A DNA stretch of 20,696 nt from WLMZ01 sp031367435 (GCA_031367435.1 JANLPV010000133.1:1-20696); one strand, 5' to 3'; positions 1-7,955 are shown, counted from the stretch's first letter. Numbers and translations: made by a program. The notes: generated by a model from the letters alone, not told the origin.

Positions 1-168
1 TTCAGCATCTCACCCGGCGATCTCGACGAGGCAGTATCGACTGCTCTCATTCTCGACGACGCCAGCCAGACAGGCGCGCTGGTCAGCGCGTTCGACAAGA
101 TCGACAACTTCCGCGCTGGCGTGCTCAACGGTCTGAGCGAATGCAACAGTCGGATTACCGGGGGCTGA
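1..168 (+). CDS. C-terminal fragment, probable neutral zinc metallopeptidase
   Basis: This is the last 55 codons of a gene that begins before the window; frame 1 is open from base 1 to the TGA at 166-168. The readable segment begins with an SPGDLDEA stretch and continues to a SAFDKIDNFRAGV stretch and a Cys near the end. From memory, this resembles the end of actinobacterial putative neutral zinc metallopeptidases (Zn_peptidase-like), where a GSAFDR..AF..G motif and a late Cys recur. The catalytic HExxH would lie outside the window, so the assignment rests on C-terminal resemblance alone. It converges on the minus-strand hydrolase with only a 15-bp gap and no obvious terminator hairpin. Confidence 0.4.
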   Translation, partial: FSISPGDLDEAVSTALILDDASQTGALVSAFDKIDNFRAGVLNGLSECNSRITGG

Positions 169-183
169 ACGTTTCCGTTTGCC

Positions 184-1188
184 TCACGGCGCAGCGGATG
201 GTGAAAGAACCACCGTCCGAATGAGTTCGGCGAGTTCCCGAGGTCGATCTCCTTGGATGCTGTGTCCGGCGCCCTCGATGATGTCCACGCGTATCGACGG
301 TTGACGCCGCGTTGCCTCAGCGACGTCTTCGTCGTCGACCACGGGTGATAATGATCCGCGCACGAGCAGGATCGGACACGTCACCGAACTGAAGTCATCC
401 CAGAGCGGCGAGAACACGGGCAGCGCGTCAGCTACCTCAACGAGCGACTCAACGAGCGACTCAACCGGTGCCTCAACTGGTGCCTCAACTGGCAGATCGG
501 GTGTTGCCTCGCGGGAGCGGGCATGGCTGCGACGGTCATAATTCCACTGCCAACTGCCGTCGGCCGATTGATGGGCGTTGTGCAGAATGCCACGGCGCAG
601 CGACGAATGGGTGCGAGTCGGATTGTGTTCGATCGTCCTCGCCAACAGGTCATCAAAGCTGGCAAAGCTCTGCGGGCCGTCGACGAAATCAATGACCGCC
701 TTGGCCTTTTGCTGGTTCACGCCGGGCGTGATGTCGACCATCACCAGACGGCGAACCAGGTGCGGATGTCGAGTTGCGAGTTCCATGCTCGTGAGCCCAC
801 CGAGCGACATCCCGACAATCGCGACTGCATGGGGCGCGAGTTGCGACACAACAACGGCGAGGTCGTCGGCGAGGTTCATCGGTGTGTACGCGCCGTCCTC
901 ACGCCAACCCGAGTGTCCGTGACCAGCAAGGTCAACAGCCACCAAGGAGACACCGAGGTCGAGCGCGACCGTGTCCCACGTGTGTGCATTCTGGGCGCCG
1001 CCGTGCACCAACACGAGTTGCGGATCGCCCGAACCCCACACCAACGCGCTGACGTGACGAGTCGTCGCGGAGGTGGAATCGACCTCGACGTTGACTCGAC
1101 GAACCTGCGGTGGCGAGTCGAGCGTGAGCGCGTACTCAGACGCGTTTTCGTGGAAGAGGGCGAATTCGTCGTAGGGCAAGGCGGTCAC
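184..1188 (-). CDS. alpha/beta hydrolase fold protein
   Basis: A 334-residue alpha/beta hydrolase (esterase, lipase or epoxide-hydrolase-like; substrate unknown). Visible elements are the oxyanion-hole strand LVLVHGG (about 59-64), the nucleophile elbow GMSLGG with Ser128, an acid candidate Asp285/286 after the LVRGSLSP strand, and the catalytic His309 in GAGHSIQGDRP. The frame stays open far upstream, but that part is a shadow of the transpeptidase gene. I place the start at GTG 1188 (GTG 1194 is equally possible), 23 bp after the transpeptidase stop, with no convincing Shine-Dalgarno. It is the last gene of a minus-strand operon. Residues about 231-252, in the cap region before the last core strands, consist of a four-residue repeat encoded by five 12-bp units, an unusual insertion for this fold. 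Confidence 0.85.
   Translation of the reverse strand: MTALPYDEFALFHENASEYALTLDSPPQVRRVNVEVDSTSATTRHVSALVWGSGDPQLVLVHGGAQNAHTWDTVALDLGVSLVAVDLAGHGHSGWREDGAYTPMNLADDLAVVVSQLAPHAVAIVGMSLGGLTSMELATRHPHLVRRLVMVDITPGVNQQKAKAVIDFVDGPQSFASFDDLLARTIEHNPTRTHSSLRRGILHNAHQSADGSWQWNYDRRSHARSREATPDLPVEAPVEAPVESLVESLVEVADALPVFSPLWDDFSSVTCPILLVRGSLSPVVDDEDVAEATRRQPSIRVDIIEGAGHSIQGDRPRELAELIRTVVLSPSAAP
436..495 (-). repeat. five 12-bp tandem repeats inside the hydrolase gene
   Basis: On the plus strand five consecutive 12-bp units start with CTCAAC: 436-447, 448-459, 460-471, 472-483 and 484-495. The first two are identical (CTCAACGAGCGA). The next two differ at one base (CTCAACCGGTGC, CTCAACTGGTGC) and the fifth begins CTCAACTGG. 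They are in frame and encode a [P/L]-V-E-[A/S] repeat in the cap of the alpha/beta hydrolase. The unit length preserves the frame, so copy number could vary without breaking the gene. Confidence 0.9.
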
Positions 1189-1211
1189 ACACACATCGTG
1201 ACACGCGAGCT

Positions 1212-2381
1212 CTACGGGCCTGACGTCGAGGTGGTGGTGGTCGCCGGCGTGGTCGCCGGCGCAGTCGTCGTGGACGTGGTGGTCGTGGTCGTGGTCGGCA
1301 CTGGCTTTGGCACGGTGACCGGCGTGGGAGGGATCGTCGCGGGAGCGGCAATGGTGGTGGTTGTGCTCGTTGTAGTGGTGGCGTTGGGATCTTTGTGATT
1401 GAACACCGGCAGAGTTTCGCGCTTGGTGTACGCCTCGGGTTCCTTGCCGTCTTGTCCCCAAACGAACACACGGTCGCCAATGTGCACGAAGTTTTGGAAC
1501 GTCTCCGAGATTCGTTTGTGCATTCGGATACAGCCGTGCGACGCCGGCTCGAGCGGCACATTGGTTGCACCATGCACGGCGATGCCAAAGTTGAAATAGA
1601 CCGGGTTCCACATGCCGCCGAGCGGACCCATCCGTTCGCCCACCACTCGTCGCTTGAACTTGAACACCCCGCCCGGGGTGTGTGAGACGCCGCACTCGCC
1701 TTCTTGCAATGGCGGGAAGATCGGGTTGCCCTTTTCGTCGGTGTCTTTCGTGAGCGTCTCGCACCACGGCTGATCGGTACCACTGGCGATATGGATGATG
1801 AGCGTTGCCTTGTTGGCCGTGAACACAATCGCGACCTGCTCGGGGAGGTAGATCTCCATGTGCGTTGCGGGTGCTTGCGCCGGGTCGTCGGTGCGGCGCG
1901 GCTGCACCACAATTGGATCCTGCATAAGCTGCCATATTTCGTTGGTGACTTTTCCTGTCGCCAGCGAACGCGGGGTTCTCAAGATCAGCTTTTCGAACGC
2001 CCACACCGCCTGCTTGGTTTGATCGCCGAACGCGCCATCGGCCACGCCGGGCGCAAAGCCCAACTCGGTCAGGCGGGTCTGGAGCTGGGCAACATCGGAA
2101 CCGGACAAGCCCATCACGAGCGTTCGCGTCAGATTGGTTTTGACAATCGATGCAGGTGCCGAGTTGATGACCACACCGGGCAATGTGCTGATCGGCACCG
2201 TGAGTCCACCCGCGGCACCGTCAGGAGTAGAGAGTTGCGACGCTGTTGCTTGGCCAGGATCGTCATTGCCTCCGCCGAGCGCGCCGATCGCGACCACGAC
2301 CGCAAGTACGCCCACCGCTGCAATCGCAGGGACCCACCGATTAGAGGCCTTATGTGGGGCGGATGGCCGGACGGTATTCAT
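1212..2381 (-). CDS. L,D-transpeptidase with peptidoglycan-binding domain
   Basis: A 389-residue cell-wall enzyme expected to make 3-3 peptide cross-links or attach proteins to peptidoglycan outside the membrane. Residues 17-36 form one hydrophobic segment (signal anchor). A peptidoglycan-binding module with the LSGSDVAQLQTRLTELGF pattern spans about 85-150. The YkuD catalytic domain follows, with His270 in AVHGATNVP and the nucleophile Cys284 in SHGCIRM. From about residue 334 to the end is a low-complexity Thr/Pro/Ala tail of some 55 residues. The ATG lies 6 bp after the glycosyltransferase stop, so the two are co-transcribed. The family call is secure; the exact cross-link and any role of the tail are unknown. 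Confidence 0.93.
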   Translation of the reverse strand: MNTVRPSAPHKASNRWVPAIAAVGVLAVVVAIGALGGGNDDPGQATASQLSTPDGAAGGLTVPISTLPGVVINSAPASIVKTNLTRTLVMGLSGSDVAQLQTRLTELGFAPGVADGAFGDQTKQAVWAFEKLILRTPRSLATGKVTNEIWQLMQDPIVVQPRRTDDPAQAPATHMEIYLPEQVAIVFTANKATLIIHIASGTDQPWCETLTKDTDEKGNPIFPPLQEGECGVSHTPGGVFKFKRRVVGERMGPLGGMWNPVYFNFGIAVHGATNVPLEPASHGCIRMHKRISETFQNFVHIGDRVFVWGQDGKEPEAYTKRETLPVFNHKDPNATTTTSTTTTIAAPATIPPTPVTVPKPVPTTTTTTTSTTTAPATTPATTTTSTSGP

Positions 2382-2387
2382 GGACTG

Positions 2388-3131
2388 CTAGACGATCTTG
2401 GTGATGCCGAGAAGTTCGGTACGAAGCTCTCGCATTTCACGCAGGATTTTGATGATGATCGACGGACTGCTCAATGTCGACTGACCGCGCGTACGCGGGA
2501 AATAGTCGACGCCGAATTGGGTGACGGTGTAGCCCAGCTTCTTGGCACGAATGACCAATTCCGCATCGATGAACGAGCCTTCGCTCTTGAGTTCAATCCG
2601 CTCGAAGATGCGCCGCTTACACAGCTTGAACGCGAAGTTGATGTCGCGCATCTTGACACCGAACATCATTCGGATGAGCAGGTTGTAGATCAGTGTGTAG
2701 ATGGCCCTTGACGAGCCCTCCTCGGTGCGATCGTGTCGATAAGCGCTCACGATGTCGCTCTCGTACAGGCGCATGATGCGGATCGCCTTCGGTAACTCGG
2801 CGAAGTCGAACGGGAGATCGGCATCGGTATACAACACAAGGTCACCGCTCGCCGCTGCAAAGCCCGTCTTGATCGACCCACCAAGCTTGCGATTCACAGG
2901 ATGATGCACGACCCGAACGTGCGGATCGTCGGCGGCGAACTGATCGGCAAGACGCGGCGTGTCATCCGTTGAGGCGTCGTCGACGATGATGAGTTCGTAA
3001 TCGAGGATCTCTCCGGATTCGACGAGGCCGACGCACGCGACACGGCCAGCGTTGATGGCGCGCCCGATGTATTCCTGCTCGTTCCACATCGGGAAAAAAA
3101 TGGAGAGCTTCTCAAATGCAACCTGGCCCAT
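2388..3131 (-). CDS. family 2 glycosyltransferase, polyprenyl-phosphate type
   Basis: A 247-residue GT-A-fold glycosyltransferase resembling dolichol/undecaprenyl-phosphate mannosyl- or glucosyltransferases. Visible motifs are FPMWNEQE (13-20), the nucleotide-binding strand IIVDDASTDDT (48-58), GGSIKTGF (84-91) and the metal-binding Asp-Ala-Asp at 103-105. It has no C-terminal membrane helices, unlike GtrB-type enzymes, so it is probably a soluble or peripheral enzyme. The frame is open to 3233, but I use the ATG at 3131 because the longer form would run across the divergent membrane-protein gene and the family normally starts just before this motif. TACCCT ends 9 nt upstream of the ATG. It leads the operon with the transpeptidase, suggesting cell-envelope work. 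Confidence 0.88.
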   Translation of the reverse strand: MGQVAFEKLSIFFPMWNEQEYIGRAINAGRVACVGLVESGEILDYELIIVDDASTDDTPRLADQFAADDPHVRVVHHPVNRKLGGSIKTGFAAASGDLVLYTDADLPFDFAELPKAIRIMRLYESDIVSAYRHDRTEEGSSRAIYTLIYNLLIRMMFGVKMRDINFAFKLCKRRIFERIELKSEGSFIDAELVIRAKKLGYTVTQFGVDYFPRTRGQSTLSSPSIIIKILREMRELRTELLGITKIV

Positions 3132-3218
3132 GAACGGATAAGGGTAGCTGTCACTCGGTCGCGTCGCTCTGCACGACGACGAGAGTTCATGGCGAAGAGG
3201 CACTACGCTGCCCGCGAG

Positions 3219-3752
3219 ATGGATCTGCAACAAGACGCCGAATTCCCTGACGCGCAGGCTCAGCCGCTCCCGCCACTCCCCACGCCGCCGGTGTTCGTGC
3301 CTCCAGCAGCAACCCAGAGCTACGACCTGGCGCCCACCGGGATCTACGCACCGCGTGAGCTACGACCAGTCAAGCCCGGGCAACTCACACCCGCGTGGCG
3401 CACGCTGTTCGTCTCCGGCTGGCTCGGCGTGATCTTCGGCTTCGCGGCGGTGTGGCAGTCATCCCGGGTGTCGGGAATCTCGCCGTGGTGGCTTGGTCCC
3501 GAGACCAATCAGCGCCTATTCGTGGTCATCGCGCTTCCATTCGTTGGCCCCGTCACCGCGCTGGTGGCTGGCATCGCAAAGTTCCGAATCGCGTGCTACA
3601 TCGGCATCGCTTCGGCGTTGCTCACGGGCGCGATTGCGCTGGGCGACCGCACCCGTTTTGCCGGCATCGCCGCGGTCGAGGCGGCATTGGCCTGTGCTGG
3701 CCTGCTCATCAGCATCGGCGCGCTCGCCGGACGCATGCGCCAAGCCCGCTAA
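3219..3752 (+). CDS. four-helix membrane protein with Pro-rich N terminus
   Basis: I do not recognise a named family. The protein has about 177 residues from ATG 3219, or 187 from ATG 3189. An acidic, Gln/Pro-rich cytoplasmic-looking N terminus of about 60 residues precedes four hydrophobic segments: one around VSGWLGVIFGFAAVW, one around VVIALPFVGPVTALVAGI, one around IGIASALLTGAIAL and one around VEAALACAGLLISIGALAG. The layout resembles small DUF4190-like actinobacterial membrane proteins, but that is only a resemblance. I prefer 3219 because TACGCT (3204-3209) ends 9 nt before it, the spacing seen at other starts here. It is divergent from the glycosyltransferase. Confidence 0.7.
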   Translation: MDLQQDAEFPDAQAQPLPPLPTPPVFVPPAATQSYDLAPTGIYAPRELRPVKPGQLTPAWRTLFVSGWLGVIFGFAAVWQSSRVSGISPWWLGPETNQRLFVVIALPFVGPVTALVAGIAKFRIACYIGIASALLTGAIALGDRTRFAGIAAVEAALACAGLLISIGALAGRMRQAR

Positions 3753-3832
3753 AGCCCCTTTCAGCCGGCGCGTCGCGCTCGGTACGAAGAATTGATCGCG
3801 CGATGAGTAATTTCCGACGCGCACAGTTCATT

Positions 3833-3861
3833 TCGAATGGGGAACTTGTCGAATGGGGAAC
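3833..3861 (+). repeat. 13-bp direct repeat duplicating a GGGGAAC site before a start
   Basis: TCGAATGGGGAAC occurs at 3833-3845 and again at 3849-3861, 16 bp apart. Each copy places a GGGGAA Shine-Dalgarno-like run 7-8 nt before an in-frame ATG (3853 and 3868), so the duplication gives the small gene two candidate ribosome sites and two starts. Confidence 0.8.
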
Positions 3862-3867
3862 AGGGAT

Positions 3868-4089
3868 ATGCGCACGATTCGTCACCCGTTGTCAGGGGCC
3901 ACGTACGACCTCACTGAACAGGGCACCATCAGTGTGAACAAGGCTGGGCTGACGGGCGAGTTCACCGAACATGGCGTATGGATTGCCGGTGAGTTGAAGC
4001 AGGCCGATCCGCACTTGTGTCTGTGGATCGGTGGCAAGCAGCTTCAGAACCGCTTCCAACAGGCCGCCAAGGCGCTCTCGCCGGACTGA
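3868..4089 (+). CDS. small conserved-looking protein of unknown function
   Basis: A 73-residue protein from ATG 3868 (78 from ATG 3853); I do not recognise a characterised family. It opens MRTIRHPLSGATYDL, then alternating short strands with many Gly (a GLTGEFTEHGVWIAGEL stretch), then ADPHLCLWIGG and a basic, Gln-rich C-terminal helix. It has no membrane segment and one Cys, so it looks like a small soluble beta-rich domain. It sits 62 bp before the Rieske oxygenase and in the same direction. The oxygenase has its own strong ribosome site, so co-transcription is plausible but not shown. The compact folded-looking composition argues that it is a real gene. Confidence 0.65.
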   Translation: MRTIRHPLSGATYDLTEQGTISVNKAGLTGEFTEHGVWIAGELKQADPHLCLWIGGKQLQNRFQQAAKALSPD

Positions 4090-4139
4090 TATCGATGCAC
4101 CCGATGACCCCCCACCACCTCAGCCCACTCGCTCGCCGC

Positions 4140-4145
4140 AAGGAG
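4140..4145 (+). promoter_or_regulatory. strong ribosome-binding site of the Rieske oxygenase
   Basis: AAGGAG at 4140-4145 lies 6 nt before ATG 4152. It decides the start, because the frame is open further upstream to 4017 where the sequence is shared with the preceding small gene. Confidence 0.85.
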
Positions 4146-4151
4146 ACCAGC

Positions 4152-5534
4152 ATGACACTGCTCAGCGAACCACCCGCCCCGGGAGACGCCCGTTCACCCG
4201 GCGTCACGTATCAAGAACTGCTCGACACCGACTCACGTCCCGAGAACGTGCCGGTCGTACTGCGCTGGCAGAGCAACAGCTTTCAGGGTGACGCCGATAT
4301 TCCGGTGAGTCGCTACACCAGCCGCGAATTCCACGAGGTCGAGAAGGACAAGATGTGGAGTCGCGTCTGGCAGATGGCGTGCCGCGTCGATGACATTCCC
4401 AACGTTGGCGACACGCTTGTGTACGACATTTGTGGGCAATCGATCCTTGTCGTTCGCACGGCCGACGACGAACATGCGATCAAGGCGTTCTATAACGCGT
4501 GCCTCCACCGTGGCCGTCAACTGCGAGAGAACGATGGCAACGCCACAGAACTGCGCTGCCCATTCCACGGCTTTTGTTGGAACCTCGATGGCTCGCTGAA
4601 GCAGGTGCCATGCGAATGGGATTTCCCTCACATCGAGACCGAGTCGTGGGGCCTTCCCGAGGTCAAGGTTGGCACGTGGGGAGGCTTTGTCTTCATCAAC
4701 ATGGACCTCGAATGTGACTCGCTCGAATCGTTCCTCGGCAATCTCCCCAGTCACTTCGAGAAGTGGCCCCTCGAGAATCGCTACAAGGCAGCCCATGTCG
4801 CGCGAATCTTTCGAGCCAACTGGAAGGTCCTACAGGAAGCCTTTATGGAAGCCTTCCATGTGGTCGCAACGCATCCACAGTTGCTGGCCGGCATCGGCGA
4901 TGCCAACAGCCAATACGATTTCGAGGGCAACTTCTCGCGAGCGATCACTCCCAACGGCACGCCGAGTCCGCACATCACGTTCGTACCGACCGAGCAGGAA
5001 ATGTTCGATGCGGTGTCTGATCGACGCCTCGATGAACCCTCATTTCTCACACTCACCGACGGTATGACGGCTCGCTCTGTCACCGGTGGCGGCGGCCGGA
5101 TGAACCTGCGCAAAGTTCTCGGTGACAAAGCCGACGAACTCAGCGACGCAGAGATGTCAGAGAGCATCTACTACACGCTGTTCCCGAACTTTCATCCGTG
5201 GGGTGCGTACAACCGCATCACGTATCGGTTCCGCCCGTATGGCGATAATCACGAGATGTCGATCATGGAGTGCATGTTCCTCGAGCCCTTCGATGCGAGT
5301 CAACCGAAGCCAGCGTCAGTGCCGATCCACTGGCTTGGACCGGATGACGATTGGACCGACGCTCCTGAGCTCGGCCTACTTGCTCGCGTGTTCAACCAGG
5401 ACAGTTTCAACCTGCCGAAAGTTCAAATTGGGCTCCGCTCGATGAAGAAGCCGGGGGTTACGTTGGCGAACTACCAAGAGACCAAGCTGCGCCACTTTCA
5501 TAACCTGCTCGACGAATGGATCGCCAGGCCTTAG
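4152..5534 (+). CDS. Rieske non-heme iron oxygenase, alpha subunit
   Basis: A 460-residue ring-hydroxylating-type oxygenase that would insert O2-derived oxygen into an aromatic, steroid-like or other hydrophobic substrate using electrons from a ferredoxin. The Rieske [2Fe-2S] ligands are Cys117-x-His119 and Cys136-x2-His139 (ACLHRG and CPFHG). The mononuclear iron site is Glu-x2-Phe-His236-x4-His241 in FMEAFHVVATH, with the third ligand probably Asp417 in FNQDSFN. Length and domain order match alpha subunits. No beta subunit or reductase gene is in the window, pointing to an alpha-only oxygenase. The convergent ferredoxin 31 bp downstream is a natural candidate electron donor. Substrate cannot be read from the sequence. 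Confidence 0.93.
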   Translation: MTLLSEPPAPGDARSPGVTYQELLDTDSRPENVPVVLRWQSNSFQGDADIPVSRYTSREFHEVEKDKMWSRVWQMACRVDDIPNVGDTLVYDICGQSILVVRTADDEHAIKAFYNACLHRGRQLRENDGNATELRCPFHGFCWNLDGSLKQVPCEWDFPHIETESWGLPEVKVGTWGGFVFINMDLECDSLESFLGNLPSHFEKWPLENRYKAAHVARIFRANWKVLQEAFMEAFHVVATHPQLLAGIGDANSQYDFEGNFSRAITPNGTPSPHITFVPTEQEMFDAVSDRRLDEPSFLTLTDGMTARSVTGGGGRMNLRKVLGDKADELSDAEMSESIYYTLFPNFHPWGAYNRITYRFRPYGDNHEMSIMECMFLEPFDASQPKPASVPIHWLGPDDDWTDAPELGLLARVFNQDSFNLPKVQIGLRSMKKPGVTLANYQETKLRHFHNLLDEWIARP

Positions 5535-5565
5535 CTGTACTCGGCCAGCTGTGCTGACGGTTCGC

Positions 5566-5826
5566 TCAGGCCGCCGTTACCGCGTTAGCCGGAGCCAACT
5601 CGATGAAGATGCACTCACCGGGGCACGCCTCGGCGGCGTCGATCACGGCGCGATAGCTACGCTCGGGCACCCACGCCAAGCTGCCGGAACCACCAGGATC
5701 GTTGAGCGGCGCGCCGGCTTCGGCGACATAGGCAATGCCGTCTTCGAGCTGCACGAAAACATCGGGGCAGTGATCGATGCAGAGGCCATCACCGGTGCAC
5801 AAGTCTTGATCGATCCATACCCGCAT
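5566..5826 (-). CDS. ferredoxin with Asp in the cluster motif
   Basis: An 86-residue electron carrier. The cluster motif is C10-x2-D13-x2-C16-x3-C20-P, with the remote Cys68-Pro, so the usual second Cys of CxxCxxC is Asp. Pyrococcus furiosus ferredoxin has the same CxxDxxC arrangement and uses the Asp as a ligand to a [4Fe-4S] cluster. Actinobacterial P450-type ferredoxins with other residues there bind [3Fe-4S]. An extra Cys72 follows the remote Cys. The start is ATG 5826, where the ferredoxin fold begins, although the frame is open to 5904. TACCCT ends 10 nt upstream. It may serve the convergent Rieske oxygenase or a cytochrome P450 elsewhere. Confidence 0.88.
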   Translation of the reverse strand: MRVWIDQDLCTGDGLCIDHCPDVFVQLEDGIAYVAEAGAPLNDPGGSGSLAWVPERSYRAVIDAAEACPGECIFIELAPANAVTAA

Positions 5827-5836
5827 GACGATCGTC

Positions 5837-5885
5837 AGGGTATCCAACGAATCAACGGCGCGCTCGACCGGAGGACCACTACCCT
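5837..5885. promoter_or_regulatory. divergent promoter region, ferredoxin and oligopeptidase
   Basis: Between the two divergent starts, TACCCT occurs once on each strand: as AGGGTA at 5837-5842 (minus-strand -10 candidate, 10 nt before the ferredoxin ATG) and at 5880-5885 on plus (9 nt before the oligopeptidase ATG). Both would give transcripts with almost no leader. Confidence 0.4.
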
Positions 5886-5894
5886 GCAGTGCCA

Positions 5895-7955
5895 ATGAAC
5901 GCACCTCTCGCCAAATCGATTCCGTTTGAATGGCAGCGGCCTACCGGCAACGCCAGTGATCCGTTTGCATGGCTGCGTGACCGGGACGATCCCGACACGA
6001 TCGCATATCTCGATGCCGAGAACGTGTACGCCGATCAGTTCTTTGCGCAACATTCACTGGTTATCGAGACCGTGTTCGATGAGATCAAGTCTCGTGTGTT
6101 AGAGACCGACCTCGAGGCCCCCGTCCGCAAAGGTGCGTGGTGGTACACAAGCCGTACCGAAGAGGGCAAGAGCTATCCAATTCACTGTCGGGGCAACTCT
6201 CGCGAAACTGCCGCCGACGGTGTACTGCTCGACGAAAATGTGGAAGCCGACGGACACGAGTATTTCTCGTTGGGCACCTTCGAGCTGACAGCGGATCACC
6301 GCGTCCTCGCGTGGTCCACCGACACCGATGGCGGCGAGCGATACACAATGCGCTTTCGAGATCTCGACAGCGGAGTCGACCGCGACGAGTCGCTGACCAA
6401 CACGTCGTGGGGTGGCTGCGCCTGGGCCCACCAATTGGCCCCAGGTGCTGCAACCGACACCGACCCCCACCCGGCTTCGCGTTGGTTGTTCTACGTGCAG
6501 TGCGACGAAGCGATGCGACCGTTTCAGGTGTGGCGTCACCTTCTGGGCACCGCTCAGGCAGACGACTACCTCGTGTATGAGGACCTCGACGAACGCTTCT
6601 TTGTCTCGGTCGATATCACGCGCAGTGACGCATGGATCGTGATCGAATCATCGAGCAAGTTGTCGTCGGAAGTGGCACTCATACCTGCCTCCCAACCAAC
6701 GAACGAGCCGAGGATCGTTCGTCCCCGAACTCACGATCTTGAGTATCACGTCGATCACTGGGGCGATCGGTTCGTGATCGTCACCAACCTCGACGCCGAG
6801 GACTTCCGCGTGATGACGGCCCCAATCGCGACGCCCGACGCATGGACCGAATTCGCCGCGCATCAGCCTGGCCGGCGAATCATCGCCGCCGAACCGTTTG
6901 CGAATCACCTCGTCGTGCACGAGTGGCACAACGCCCAGCAACGGCTCCGCCTGCTGTTCGCTGATGGCAGCGAGCGCGTCATCGACCTTGGCGAAGAACC
7001 GCACGAAGTCGAGTTCGACTCGAACCCAGAGTGGAACACAACCTCACTGCGGTTCACCTACCAATCGTTCACAACACCGGGCTCAGTGTTCGAAGAAGAC
7101 ATCGAAACTCATGTTCGTACGCTGTTGAAACAGAAGCCCGTTCCAGGCGTTGATCTCAGCCTCTACACCTCGAGTCGCGAGTGGGCCGTCGCTGCGGACG
7201 GCACCAAGGTGCCGCTCGACGTTGTGCGCCGCAGCGACGCCTCGCCCGACAGCACCGCGCCGTGTGTGGTGTACGGCTACGGCTCGTACGAAATCAGCCT
7301 CGCACCCTGGTTCTCGGTGGCTCGCCTGTCGTTGATCGATCGCGGTTTTACGTTTGCAGTCGTGCACCCGAGAGGCGGCGGCGAGCTGGGACGTCGGTGG
7401 TACCTCGACGGCAAACTGCTCGCAAAGGTCAACACCTTTACCGACACGATTGCCTGCTGCGAACACCTGACCGCGCTTGGTTGGGCGGCACCGAATCGAC
7501 TTGCTCTTCGCGGCGGCAGTGCGGGCGGCCTGCTCGTTGGCGCCTGCATCAACATGCGACCCGATCTGTTTGCATCGGCCGTTGCCGAGGTGCCGTTCGT
7601 CGACGTTGTCACGACAATGAGCGATCCAACGCTGCCACTCACGATCACCGAGTGGGAGGAATGGGGAGACCCGCGCGAGCAGCCATTCGCGGCCTACATG
7701 CTGACCTATTCCCCATACGACAACGTGGTTGCTGGCGACTATCCAGCCATCTACGTGACGGCAGGACTCAACGACCCGCGAGTCAGTTTCCACGAGCCTG
7801 CCAAGTGGGTCGCCAAGCTTCGTCATGAACGCACGAACGATCGCCCACTCGTGTTCAAATGCGAGATGGGTGCTGGCCACGGCGGCCCGAGTGGCCGCTA
7901 CGAGATGTGGCGCGACGAAGCACGCGTCATTGCGTTCCTGCTGGCCACAACCTGA
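5895..7955 (+). CDS. prolyl oligopeptidase family serine peptidase (oligopeptidase B-like)
   Basis: A 686-residue S9-family peptidase that would cleave short peptides in the cytosol; no signal peptide is visible. The N terminus (DPFAWLRDRDDPDTIAYLDAEN) is typical of oligopeptidase B. The middle, about residues 75-400, should be the seven-bladed propeller that restricts access. The C-terminal hydrolase domain has GGSAGG with Ser542, Asp627 in GLNDPRV and His662 in GAGHGG, a complete triad. Length fits oligopeptidase B (about 690). The start could be GTG 5889, with GGAGG at 5870-5874 rather far upstream. I prefer ATG 5895 because of the TACCCT -10 candidate. Cleavage after basic residues is inferred from family only. 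Confidence 0.92.
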   Translation: MNAPLAKSIPFEWQRPTGNASDPFAWLRDRDDPDTIAYLDAENVYADQFFAQHSLVIETVFDEIKSRVLETDLEAPVRKGAWWYTSRTEEGKSYPIHCRGNSRETAADGVLLDENVEADGHEYFSLGTFELTADHRVLAWSTDTDGGERYTMRFRDLDSGVDRDESLTNTSWGGCAWAHQLAPGAATDTDPHPASRWLFYVQCDEAMRPFQVWRHLLGTAQADDYLVYEDLDERFFVSVDITRSDAWIVIESSSKLSSEVALIPASQPTNEPRIVRPRTHDLEYHVDHWGDRFVIVTNLDAEDFRVMTAPIATPDAWTEFAAHQPGRRIIAAEPFANHLVVHEWHNAQQRLRLLFADGSERVIDLGEEPHEVEFDSNPEWNTTSLRFTYQSFTTPGSVFEEDIETHVRTLLKQKPVPGVDLSLYTSSREWAVAADGTKVPLDVVRRSDASPDSTAPCVVYGYGSYEISLAPWFSVARLSLIDRGFTFAVVHPRGGGELGRRWYLDGKLLAKVNTFTDTIACCEHLTALGWAAPNRLALRGGSAGGLLVGACINMRPDLFASAVAEVPFVDVVTTMSDPTLPLTITEWEEWGDPREQPFAAYMLTYSPYDNVVAGDYPAIYVTAGLNDPRVSFHEPAKWVAKLRHERTNDRPLVFKCEMGAGHGGPSGRYEMWRDEARVIAFLLATT

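Noticed and set aside
1189..2004. N-terminal extension of the alpha/beta hydrolase frame, giving a 606-residue protein
   Set aside because: This part lies wholly within the L,D-transpeptidase gene in another frame and reads as His/Arg-rich nonsense; the hydrolase fold starts after 1188.
1704..2711. Plus-strand open frame of 335 codons
   Set aside because: Antisense to the transpeptidase and glycosyltransferase, both with clear catalytic motifs.
7083..7880. Minus-strand open frame of 265 codons
   Set aside because: Antisense to the catalytic domain of the prolyl oligopeptidase, which has its full triad.
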